Assembly: GCA_003013855.2 (NCBI GenBank)
Contig: ML058577.1
Span: forward strand, 62,001-126,000
Direction: 5' to 3'
DNA length: 64,000 nucleotides
Source: Liriodendron chinense
Taxonomy: Eukaryota; Streptophyta; Magnoliopsida; Magnoliales; Magnoliaceae
The position numbers and the translations under genes were made by a program. The notes below the pieces were generated by a model. It did not search any database, was not told where the DNA came from, and was given only the letters and a program-made list of their open reading frames with translations. Below, piece after piece: positions 23,601 to 35,600 of the stretch (positions within the stretch are counted from its first letter, which is position 1; each line of letters begins with the position of its first letter).

Positions 23601-26600
23601 TTATGGAATACCTTGCGAAGGCTCGGCCTGAAATAGTGCAAACTCCGGGCCGAGACCTATACCAGGCCCGGCCCATTGACAACCCTAATAGCTGAGGAGC
23701 AGTACCAGTGGACATGCCAATGTTTTCTGGGTTCTGTTGGACGGTCTGATGGCTCTGTCGGACAGTCCGACTGCGCGCACGGACTGTTTTATTTTAAGCG
23801 TCGTTTTGTTGTTTTTTTTTCTTATTTAGGCACTTTAATGCACCTTTTCTAGACATGGATTATATAAGCTTTGTTAGAAACCCCATTTTTCATTATGTGT
23901 TTATGAATATTGAGAGAAAACTCTTCATTGCTTGAGATGAGCATGAACCCTCTTGTGATTGAAGCTTCTTTAATGTGATGCTGTTCGCCAACTCCAAGTG
24001 CAAGGTTGCGATGTAGTAATAATCGATCGTGAGACCGGATCGTCCTCAGGGATTAGTAACTAAACCAAACCTAATTCTTCTAACAACTTGAATAGTGAAG
24101 TTCAAAAATTCAGATTTGTATAACTAAGTAGAAACATGAAAGTAAATAAGAGAAAATCTGAGAATAAAGAACAATTAGAACGCCAAGGATCCACTTGTAG
24201 TAGATCAATGCTAATCCGTTCATCAAGCACGTAAACACAATTGGAATCGAAGTCCTATCTCTATCCAATTGGAAGATATCTCATTCAACACTTAACAAGC
24301 TTCAATCTGGAATCTAATTCTAGTTCTAATGATGCATGGAGAAGATGAACTTGTAGCACTACAAAGTAACAGCCATACCAAGAGATAATGGCTTGATCTA
24401 GGGTTATTACAATTCAAATCTTATTAAACCAATATGATCATTCTCAGAAACTTATAAGCAACTTGTGTCCGGAGCACACGATCTCAAATTCATATAAAAA
24501 TATCAACTTTTATTCAAACTAAAACTTGAAAATCCAAAACCAAAGTTTAGAGTACTTGCATGAACGAATTGAACATTAAATCTAACTACAAGCTTCACCT
24601 CTTAGCCCTAGTTAAGAGGTCTAGCCAACCATGAACATGATTGAACTAGAAACAAAAAGAAAAACTAAGAAAAACATAAGAAACTAGAAAAACCCTAGGT
24701 CGGAGGAGTTGTAGATGCTCCACTTCAATCCTCTCCACTTCCCACAACTTCAAAATTCTTCTAGGATGGATTGGGAAGAGAGTAGAGGTGTCATTTTATA
24801 GCAAAAAGCCCCCACCGTCTCAGAAACTTCGAGAATTGCGTAAGGATTTACACAGTCTGGGTGGTGGCCGACCGGTCGGGCGATCGGTTTCTGCTTGCAT
24901 AGCAACGACTTTACCAGAAAATCGAACTTCTGGTTCTCCTAGCCGACCGGTCGGAAATTGCACTTCTTTGTCTAGCAAGGTTTTGCAAAAATTTGTCTCC
25001 ACTTCTGATTTTCAGACCGATTGGACAATCGGTCTGTGCTCTCAACGATCGATCGGACGGTCTGGAAAGGCCATTTTTAGTCTAGCGAGCTCAGCATGTT
25101 TTCAATGAAAATTGACCGGCCAGCCGACTGGTCTTTGGTAGAGGACGACCGGTCCTCATACTATTGCTTTGCACTTTTTCTTCACTTTTTCTCCTTTCTT
25201 CTTTGCTTTTTTTCTCCACTTCTTGGCACTTCTTCCACTGATCTTCAATGTGTGCTAAAGAGGTCCTTTTATCATAGAATTCATGAGGTCTCTTTCTTAT
25301 TCCTATAAACACAAGTACAAATAAGATAAGTCTTTTAACATTCAAAACTATGCATAATGTGTGATGAATTGGGGTTAGAATATGCACAATTCAGAGCTCA
25401 ACAGATGCCAACGGTGTGATGCCGATTATCCTTTTTCTATCATTCTTCTCTTTCTTCTTCTCTACAATTTCACGTATTTGATTGTTTCTTTTACATTTGT
25501 TTGATATGATTATTTATTTATTTATTTATTTCTCTTAAACCCAGAGCCAAAACCCCTTAATCTTTGAATCCCTTTTGATTTGGCATAGGCCCACATCCCC
25601 TTAAACTTTGTTTTTTCCCCAAACCCCAACTTTTCTCCATCCGAAACCCTCTAACCTAACCTAATCCCACACAACTTTCAAATCTGACCATCTCCTTTCA
25701 CCTAAATCCGATTTTCAGCTTTCTCGTGGCCTTAAATCCATAATTTCCAAATCACCTAAACCTTAACCCTAACCCTAATTTCCATTTAACCCTAATTTTA
25801 GCTATATCCCAGGAACCTTATAAGTTTTCCCTTTGATTTTATGATTAACCTTATGCTTGGACGTTGAAGTTCTACCTTCCATGGGTCCCGTCCTTTGAGA
25901 TTTTGCAGTTCTTTCATTACATACTTATGATTTATGGTTGTGGTGCATGATTTCATGCTTATTTGAATTTCCGCACATGTGATTTGAGTAGTTTTATTTT
26001 AATTATTCGCTGTTATACATTTCTGCTTTAGATTCATTCCGCATCATATTGATAGGTCCATTGTCTTGCGTCAAGTTATAACCAATGAGGGAGTAACAAC
26101 TAATGATTGGTTGCTCCTGTTCTATCATTCAAATCATGTACTTGCTATTTTATGGCTGATCTAAACACCAAGCTAAAATAATAACTTCTTTCCAAGTGCT
26201 CAATATTTCAAGGTGGTGTAAACTACTGCTATTGTTATTTTAACACTCTAGAAGTTCTCAAGTCTAAACTTACTAGAGGAGAGAGGTTGCGGGCTATAGT
26301 ATAGTTGCACGAAGCATGAAGTGAAGCGACAATAGATTCGGGTGCGGGAGTGGGTATGCGTCAGCTTCAAAATGTAAATAAGTATAAATGGGTAGGAAGC
26401 GAGAGTGGGAGCAAGAGTCCAAATTGTGAGTCGAAGTGGGAGTGGCACTTGGTTAGAAGAATCTTACAACTAAGGGCTACACCCATATGGTATGTGGGTG
26501 TGGGCTACATGCAGGAAGGTCAGAGACTAGAGAGGGTTTGGGGCTACGCGTGGGAGGGGGAGGGGGAGAGGGTGCGGGCTACTTGCTCCAAGGGGGGTTG

Positions 26601-29600
26601 TCACCTTTAGTTACAAAAAGCATGTAAAATTTGAGTTGTAGGTTGATAAGCATGCACAAATTTGAAATGTCCTAAATACCTTTCCCTATTTTTGATGTTC
26701 CAAAATATCTTTTAGTTCACCACCCTCCTAAGACTACTTGCATGGGTGACATTGTCCAAAGCTACTTGCATTATATATAGTAGAGATAATCTTACATGAG
26801 AATAACTTGTTGCATAGCTTCTCCAAAATAAATCATGAAAGATGGCTCCAAATAGTTGGGACAAAGCTGAGAAGGCATGTGGTTTTCATGTTGAAATATA
26901 GCAAAAACAAGAAAATGAAGAAAAGTGATGGGTTGCTTCTTTGGGATATGATCTCATATTGTTGACACTACCAAAAGTTATGGTAATGTTAAGAAAAATA
27001 AAGTCTGCCATCATGATATCCAATCCGTCCATCATGTGTGACCTTCAATATTGGGCTAGGTGCCAAAAAATCAGTCCTACCAAATTCAGTTAGGCCACAC
27101 CACTGGGAACAATAGGGATGGGGATGTCTACCATTAAAACCTTAATTTTTTTTTTATGTGGCCCACTGTGTTGTGTATATGCCATTCAATTGGTGATCTG
27201 GTTAGACTCATAAGGATGAATGGACACAAAAAATTAGACCGTTCTGAATTCAAAGGTTTCATGCATGGGGCAAGTGGTGGTAGTGCTAGCATTAGATGAT
27301 AATGGCTCTACATGTAGAGGATTTCTATGGTTCATGAGTCATGACACATACAAGACTTCAAAAGATGGTTATTCAATTTCTTTGGGGCTTTGATTATTTG
27401 TTTATGGTTTTGTAACTTTTTTTAGGGCCTGTTTAGCTTTGCTAAAAAATTGTTTTGTTGTGATTCTGATTTTAAAATCACTTTTTCCTTGGTTTAATTG
27501 TGTTTGGTCAGCCACTTAATCAATTTTTTGAAGGGGTCTGAATAATCTTTTTATTGAAAACAACGTGGCAGAAACCAAGATTAAAAATACAACAGCTTTT
27601 CAAATTTGCGCGTTTTTCTGCAACGCCTATCCCCTGTTTCCTAGAATCATTTTTGCTTCTAGAAACTTTCGAAAAACACTCATAAAATTAAAGATCTCTC
27701 TCTTTTTTTTATTGCACATGAGTGTAGAGTTGTACATCTCCACACATGTGCCATCGTGGCATGTAGGTCCAAGATCAAATCCATGCATTGCTTGGTCCAA
27801 GCATGTTTCTCCCAAAATGAACCTAGTCCGATCAAAAGGTGGGCCCCAATATTGGAAACAAGTAGATGTGTTAGAAAACTTCGACCGAGTGTTTTAGAGC
27901 CGTCCATTTGTTTTGCAAATAGTGGCCCAACTGACTAGTGGATCAACCTAAATCTTGGGCTAGGTCATCAATGTAGGGGTGCCTTTCTAATGGATGGATT
28001 GGATCTCGGACCTACGTGCCTTGATTGAAAACGTGTGGCATGTACGCGAGTTGTATTGCACATGTGTGTGTGCTTAGCAAATCTCATTTCTAGAGAAGCT
28101 GGGTGATGTTGGACAGCCTATTCTAAGCATGTATGTGCATGAAACATATAGAAGTAGCGGAATAACGTAACCAAATCAGTTTAACACTAAACTATCATCA
28201 TCATAATTCAAGAAAACATAAAGGATCATGCAATAGAAAGGGCCATCATCACAACCATGCTGTACAAGATTCAACTTCAAGTGTGGATTGGATCTGCGAG
28301 GAATAGAACCCTCGAACTTGCATGGATGTGTCCAATCAATTAATAGGATTTTCTAATCCAGGAAATTGGGTGATTTCTGGATTGGGGAATCACAAAATCT
28401 GAGAAATAGGTGAAGGCTGAAATTTCAGATTTGTAGGGTGATGGAGATAATCAAAGAAGGTTTAGAAGAAGGAAGAATAATAGAAGCTTACCTTAGGGAA
28501 GAGGAATTTGATAATAGAAGAAGAAAAGATGAGAAGGAAGAGGAAGAAAGATCCACAGGAGAGAGATAGGAGAGGGAGCCACCAAAAGGTTCTGTTTTCT
28601 TTGCTTAATCATAACATAATGAATTAGGTTTAGGGCAACACCTTATAAAATTCGGAATTAAGCATAATTAACAAAATACCCCTACTACAAAAATAAAAAA
28701 AAAAAAGACATTCGCGCACGAAAAATGTGCGCACACTGGCTCAAAACTCAAATAAGTAAAAGTGCATAAAATAACTCAAATCTAAGATGCTCGATAGGCT
28801 CCGATGATGGTGCGATGAGGGTGGGCTGCGACGAACCAACGGTCTGATCACACTATCCTTGCGATCCAACGGTCCAATCATCTCCACTAAGCAACTTACA
28901 CATGTCACAAACACATGTGTGAGGTCTTCACCACGATCTAGGAACTCGGACTCGATCCGGGCCCATCGCTAAGCCATAGGGACACGGGCATTGCTTACCT
29001 CCTGCGCTGGTATACTCTGAAGGGCCTGATGTCTTCATCAACTCTCCTCGGCTGAGAAGAGCTCGACTCCGTTGAGATAAAACTCTTGTGCCTTTCCAAT
29101 AAGTCTGGATCAAGTCTCTGTAATTCCTCTTTTGTAAGCCATGTACAATCAGATGGTGGCTTGTTCTTCCATTTAACCAAGTATCTTTGGAGCCTCTATC
29201 TTGTGTGGATACAATCTCTTCGTCTACAATCCCTTCAATATCTTCTTTTTGCTCAGGTAAGGTTGGGATAGGTAGAACAGGCTGGGAAGAAAATTCAAAA
29301 TATGGCCATGGATGAGGAGAATGATTTAAAGAAGGATTCAGAGAAAGGACTAGATCTTCCACATTAATTGTTGGATTGATTCCCATGTCAGGTGGAAGGT
29401 CTATCTTGTACGCATTGAACCCAATTTTTCGCAGGATTTTGAATGGTGCAACACTGCGCGCTTGTAATTTTCTGGCAGCACCTTGAAGAAATCGCTCTGG
29501 TCTTATCCGTACCATTATATAATCTCCCTCATTGTATTCTTAAACTCTACGTGCAAGTCAGTTGGGTGTTTATAGCTTTTATTGCTTACATTTATCTGCT

Positions 29601-32600
29601 TTCTAATGTATGAATGCAAATCATGAATGTGACGGGCAAATGCATCAGCTGGCTTTGAAGATCTTTGGGTGACTGACATAGGTAAGAAGTCTATAGGCAT
29701 TCTATGCTTGTACCCACTATCTTAGAAGGACTCATATTCGTAGATCTATTGACAGAACTATTATATGCAAACTTGGTGATAGGTAAAATTAAATCTCAAG
29801 TCTTGACATGTTCACCCACTAAGCATCGTATCAAGTTTCCAAGACTCCGATTAACCACCTCGGTCTGGCCATCTGTCTGAGGATGGTATGTAATAGAAAA
29901 CTGCAATTTGGTACGCATCATATGCCACAATGTCTTCCAAAAATAACTGGTAAATCTCACATCACGATCATACACTATAGTCTTAGGCAACCCGTGCAAG
30001 CGAACTACACCATCGAAAAAGATTTGAGCAATGTTACGCATCGGACATTTTAGAACATGGAATCATGCTTTTTGGTTGTCTTGGGAAGCCCAATCACGAA
30101 ATCCATATTGATGTCTTGCCACGACGCGTGTGGCATTAGCAGTGGCGTTTACAACCCAGTTTTTGCTTTCCTTATTTTGCCAGTTGACACGTACGACACT
30201 GCCTTAAAATCTTGGCAACGTCTCGCTTAAGACTCGGCCAATAAAAGCGATCCTCAACAAGGGCAATTGTCTTATCTCGACCAAAATGGCCAACTATACC
30301 TCTCGAGTGGAGCTCCCAAACGAGAAAATCATAGAGGGAAGTGCGGGGAATACAAAGGCGATCTCCTTTAAAAAGGAAACCATCTTTTCAGACAAATTCA
30401 CCCGTACTATGTTGGTCACTAGAGAGTGACGTGTAAGTACTCCCAAACTCTGGACACATGGGATACCCATCTTTCAATTGCTCAAAACCGACAACATCTA
30501 TACACAAGTAATTGAGCAAAGCCACTCTTCGGCTAAGGGCATCGGCTGGTTTGTTCTCGACCTCGGCCTTATGTTTCAGGACAAATGAGTATTCTTGAAG
30601 AAACGCCACCCATTTAGCATGTCTTGGGTTGAGCTTCTTTTGAGAATGTAGAAATCTCAAGGCCTCATGGTTTGAAAATAAGACAAATTCCTGCGGTAGG
30701 AGATGGTGATGCCAATGCCTTAAGGATTGCACTACTGCATAGAATTCCTTGTTATAGGTGGAGTATTTCTGCTTGGCCTCATTCAGTTTCTCACTGAAAT
30801 AGGCTATTGGATGACCTTTTTGACTTAATACTCCGCCTATACCAACACCAGACGCATCACACGCTACTTCGAAGACTTTAGAAAAGTCTAGAAGGTGCAT
30901 GATAGGAGCTTCTATCATTCTGCCCTTTATTTCCTTAAAAGCCTTTGTCGTGGCTTTAGACCACACAAATTCTCCCTTTTTCATGCACTCAGTGATTGGA
31001 GCCATGATCGTGCCAAACCCTTTGACGAACCGACGATAAGAAGTTGGTAAGCCATGAAAGCTTTGCACGTCATGAATATTCTTCAGTTTAGGCCAATCAA
31101 CAATTGCTTTAACTTTTTTTTAGGTTTACACGCATACCATTGGACGACACAATAAATCCTAAGAACACGACTCGATTTGACATAAATGAGCATTTTTTAA
31201 GGTTAGCATATAACTTCTCCGTCTTAAGAACGCTACAAACCTGCCTTAGATGTTCAAGGTGCAGTTCTTTAGTGGTGTTATAGATCAAAATATCATCGAA
31301 ATATATCACTAAGAACTTGCCCATGATAGGTCTCAAAACTTATGTCATCACTCGCATAAATGTACTGGGTGCATTAGTCAAGCCAAAAGGCATGACCAAC
31401 CACTCATACAACCCATCTTTCATCTTGAAGGCCGTCTTCCATTCATCACCTGTGCGTATGCGAATATGGTGATAGCCACTTTTGAGATCTATCTTGGAAA
31501 AGATGGTGGACTTGGCCATCATGTCGAGCATATCATCAAGTCTAGGTATCGGGAACCTATACTTGATCGTGATCTTGTTTATAGCTCGACTGTCCACACA
31601 CATCCGCCATGTACCATCTTTCTTAAGCGTCAACAATGCATGTACGGCATGCAGACTCATGCTTTCCTGGATGAAATCCTTTTGCAGGAGCTCATCCACC
31701 TGCCTCTTCTACTCTGCATGCTCTGCGAGGTTCATCCTGTACTGAGGAAGGTTCGGTAAAGTTGATCCTGGGATGAGATCAATGGCATGCTGAATATCCC
31801 GCATAGGTGGTAACTCATTCGGAAAATCTTCAGGGAATACATCTTTGTACTCCTAAAAAACCGAGTTCACCTCAAGGGGTAACTCTATAGGAACCTCTGG
31901 TTTAACTTCTCTCGCCACAAGGGCATACACCGTTGAATACTCTTCAGTCTTCTTTTCAAATTCTTTTACATTAATTATATGTAGAGACTTAGGCCTGGAT
32001 TTCCTCACCTCCTTAGGCTCACTCGCTCTCTCATTCTTCACCCTGTCTGAGGTGCTCTTATGTGGCAAAGGGTTAATCTTGATCATTTTACCCTCATGCA
32101 TGAAAGTACACACATTCGAGCGACCAAAGATCGTGACATCCTTATCAAACAACCATGGCCTACCAATAATGATGTGACCTACATCCATAGGTAAAAAATC
32201 ACACCTCAGAGATTCTTTATATGACCCGAACTCAATAGGAACCAAACACTGATGAGTGACATGAAAAAAAAGTCTTGTCAACCCAAGAAACTTTGTACGA
32301 GTCAGGGTGAGGGGTGGCCTTCAACTTTAGGCGATTCAAAATGTTAGTGGAAATCACATTCTGACAGCTTCCACTATCCACTATCACTTTACAGTTCTTG
32401 TCTCCACACTTGGCGTAGGTATAGAAAATTGTGTTTCAACGTCAGTTAGCATTACCTTGATTTTGAGCTAGGGCACATCTGACAATTGCAACTGCTGCTT
32501 CATCAGTTGCCTCTTCTTCATCACTGATTCCTCCTACGGGGTGATACTCTTCCACTTCATAATCACCCTAGTCATCTACAACCTCAGTGGCCTCGCCTAT

Positions 32601-35600
32601 AACTAGGGCTTTTCCACGGTTCTTCGTTGGGCACTGGTTTGAAATATGACCAAAATTCCCACACTCATAACATCACACTTGGCTTCCCCCACTGGGACCA
32701 GCACCAAGGACACCTTTGCTCTTATCATCCCTAGGCTTAGGCGGAACATTCGCCTGCACCCTGGGTTGACTGCCAACATTAGATTTGGTTCCCTGGAAAC
32801 CAGTTCTAACTTTAGAGTCTCAGGACTCAAAGCGTCATGTCACAGGAGACTTTAGGTACTGCTCTAACTCACGTACAACTTGGTATGCTTCGTCCAAGTT
32901 AGTAATTGGGCGAGTCAGAAGCTCATCCTGAAGATCCTGGCGAAGACCCGTTTTAAACCGCGAAAGCGTCACCAAAGAGTCCTCTTGGATGTCATATTGC
33001 ATCATATGCTCCTCGAACTTAGCGATTTAGTCAACGATAGACATTGACCCCTGACATAAGGATTGCCATTGGTCAAGGAGTTTCTGTCAGTAGGAGAGAT
33101 GAAGGTACTCCTTCAACAACTCTTTCATCTCCTCCCAATGTGTGATTGGGGCTCCGCCAACCCCATCAATTTTCCGCTCAGTATTAGTACAAAAACAACT
33201 TCGCCTGACCCACGTTCTTCATTTTGGCAAAACACACTTGCCAATTCTCTGATATATCATACCATTCAAAGTAGTGATCCATGTCAGCTAACCAGTCAAG
33301 GAATGCCTTGGGGTCAAGACGCCCATCAAAACTTGGGGCCTCTACTTTCATGCTCCCCAACACACGATCATTAGGATCATAGCGGTCTTGATACTCAAAC
33401 GTGGGTTGCTAGTCTCACGCCCCACCACGACTTACTCCGCGGCCTCTAACTCCATGACGTCTACCACGCATAGGTGCATGCTCTTGGATGGCCTCTCCGA
33501 CTTGGGATTGCTCGTCGCCCCCATTGTCAGGGTTCTCCCTCTGGGATGCTTCTAAATGCTCTAGTCTATTCATGGTAGTGGTGACTTGGGTGCCTAACTG
33601 TGTGAAAGCATTCTTATTTGCCGCTTCCATAGCGGTTATCCTTTGGATCAATTGAGCAATTTGCTCGGATAATTGCTCGTTGCTCATTATGGGATGTAAT
33701 CCGAAACCTTTTCGGTTCTAGTGGGCATACACAAGAAGACTTGTCCTAAGCTTTCCTATACCCGACTCTAGGGACCGGATGACTCACAATATGAATACTA
33801 TGATTCTAAACCTATGATGATGCATGAACTTGAGAAAATTCAGATTTGACAACAACTAGGATGCGAATCTGAAAATTAATATCTAAAATTGTGAATGCAA
33901 GATGAATCTGAAAATTTCAGATTTAAGTCTTTAATAGACGCAAATCTGGAAGATCAGGATTATGCACTAGAAATCTGAAAATTCAGATTTAGATCGCACA
34001 AAGATTGCAAATCTGAAAATTCAGACTTGTAGTCTACGTTAGACGCAAATCTCAGAATGTCTAGATTGATCTAGACTCATGCAAACCAGAAACTTGAAAA
34101 CCCTATGCTCCAGATAACTCAATCTACATTAACCATGTAAGGATCTTAAGCTTTGATGCCAAAATTTGATGTAGGACAGCCTATTCTAAGCATGTATATG
34201 CATGAAACATATAGAAGTAGCGGAATAACGTAACCAAATTAGTTTAACACTAAATTATCATCATCATAATTCAAGGAAACATAAAGGATCATGCAATAGA
34301 AAGGGCCATCATCACAAACATGTTGTACAAGATTCAACTTCAAGCGTGGATTGGATCCGCGAGGAATAGAACCCTCGAACTTGCATGGTTGTGTCCAATC
34401 AATCAATGGAATTCTCTAATCCAGGAAATCAGGTGATTTTTGGATTAGGGAATCACAAAAATCTGAGAAATAGGTGAAGGCTGAAATTTCAGATTTGTAG
34501 GGTGATGGAGAGAATGAAAGAAGGATTAGAAGAAAGAAGAATAAGAGAAGATTACTTAAGAGAAGAAGAATCCGAGAATAGAAGAAGAATAGATGAGAAG
34601 GAAGAGGAAGAAAGATCCACAAGAGAGAGAGAGAGGAGAGGGAGCCACCAAAAGGTTCTGTTTTCTTTGCTTAATCATAACATAATGAATTAGGTTTAGG
34701 GCAACATCTTATAAAATTTGGAATTAAGCATAGTTACCAAAATACCCCTACTACAAAAATTTCAAAAAAAAAAAAAAAGACATTCGCGCATGAAAAACGT
34801 GCGCACACTGACTCAAAAAAGTAAAAGTGCATAAAATAACTCAAATCTAAGATGCCCGATGGGCTTCGATGATGGTGCGATGAAGGTGGGCTGTGAAGAA
34901 CCAACGGTCCGATCACACCATCCTCGCGATCCAACGGTCCAATCATCTCCTCCAAGCAACTTACGCATGTCACAAACACATGTGTAAGGTCTTCACTACG
35001 ATTTAGGAACTTGGACTGGATCTGGGCCCATCGTGAAACCATAGGGACATAGGCATTGCTCGCCTCTTGCACTGGTATACTCTGAAGGGCCTGATGTCCT
35101 CATCACTAGGCGGGTGCAACCTTCTTATAACCCCGCCATGCAGTGATGTGGGGCCCACCGCGATGACCATGTGACATCCACTTTGTCCATTTGTTTCACC
35201 ACATCATGTCAGGGCATGACTCAAAAATGTAGTAGATCTAAGACTTATTTGGGCCACGCCCCATGAAACACTAGGAATTCAATGCTTACTATTGAAACCT
35301 TTGTGGGCAAATTGTTGTTCTTACGCATGTTTACTAAACATGCACTTTTTTCACACAAGGAATTCTTGAGAAACAATTCCAAAGAAGGGAATTTTACAAA
35401 AAACAATTGCCTAATGAATATTGTAAGTACATTTCCGGTACCTTTTCAAAATGCTACCTCATTAATCAATATAATTATCATTCCACTACCTTCTGTCATG
35501 ACTGCTATGCAAGCAAATTGGTTGGTGGCTCGGGTGGGCCCTACCATGATGTTTATGTAAAATCCACCCCTACTATCAGGTGCATCACCCCATGTTAGGC

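Larger units (their letters stand above)
23046..25600 (+). mobile_element. LTR-like block beginning TGATGGGGACATC, interrupted by nested insertions
   Basis: Starts TGATGGGGACATCAGACC, like the block at 21366. It resumes after the insertions with GTGTGATGCCGATTATCC, matching GTGTGATGCC in that block. Interrupted by a hAT-like MITE (23191-23687, itself interrupted) and a Gypsy solo LTR (23982-25403). Right end approximate. Confidence 0.5.
28107..35105 (-). mobile_element. Chromovirus (Ty3/Gypsy with chromodomain), nearly full length, inactivated
   Basis: Two direct LTRs (28107-29040 and 34170-35105) enclose gag, zinc knuckle, protease, RT, RNase H, integrase and a chromodomain in order on the minus strand. 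A primer-binding site next to the right LTR reads TGGCATCAAAGC, 10 of 12 to the initiator-Met tRNA site. Many stops and frame shifts make it non-autonomous. The LTRs differ at scattered positions, so the insertion is not recent. No perfect 5-bp TSD was seen (GGTGA left, CTAGG right). It lies antisense to the kinesin gene. Clade within chromoviruses not assigned. Confidence 0.9.

Noticed and set aside
28102..35110. Target duplication for the chromovirus
   Set aside because: Left GGTGA and right CTAGG do not match; no shift of the ends by a few bases gives a convincing 5-bp repeat.
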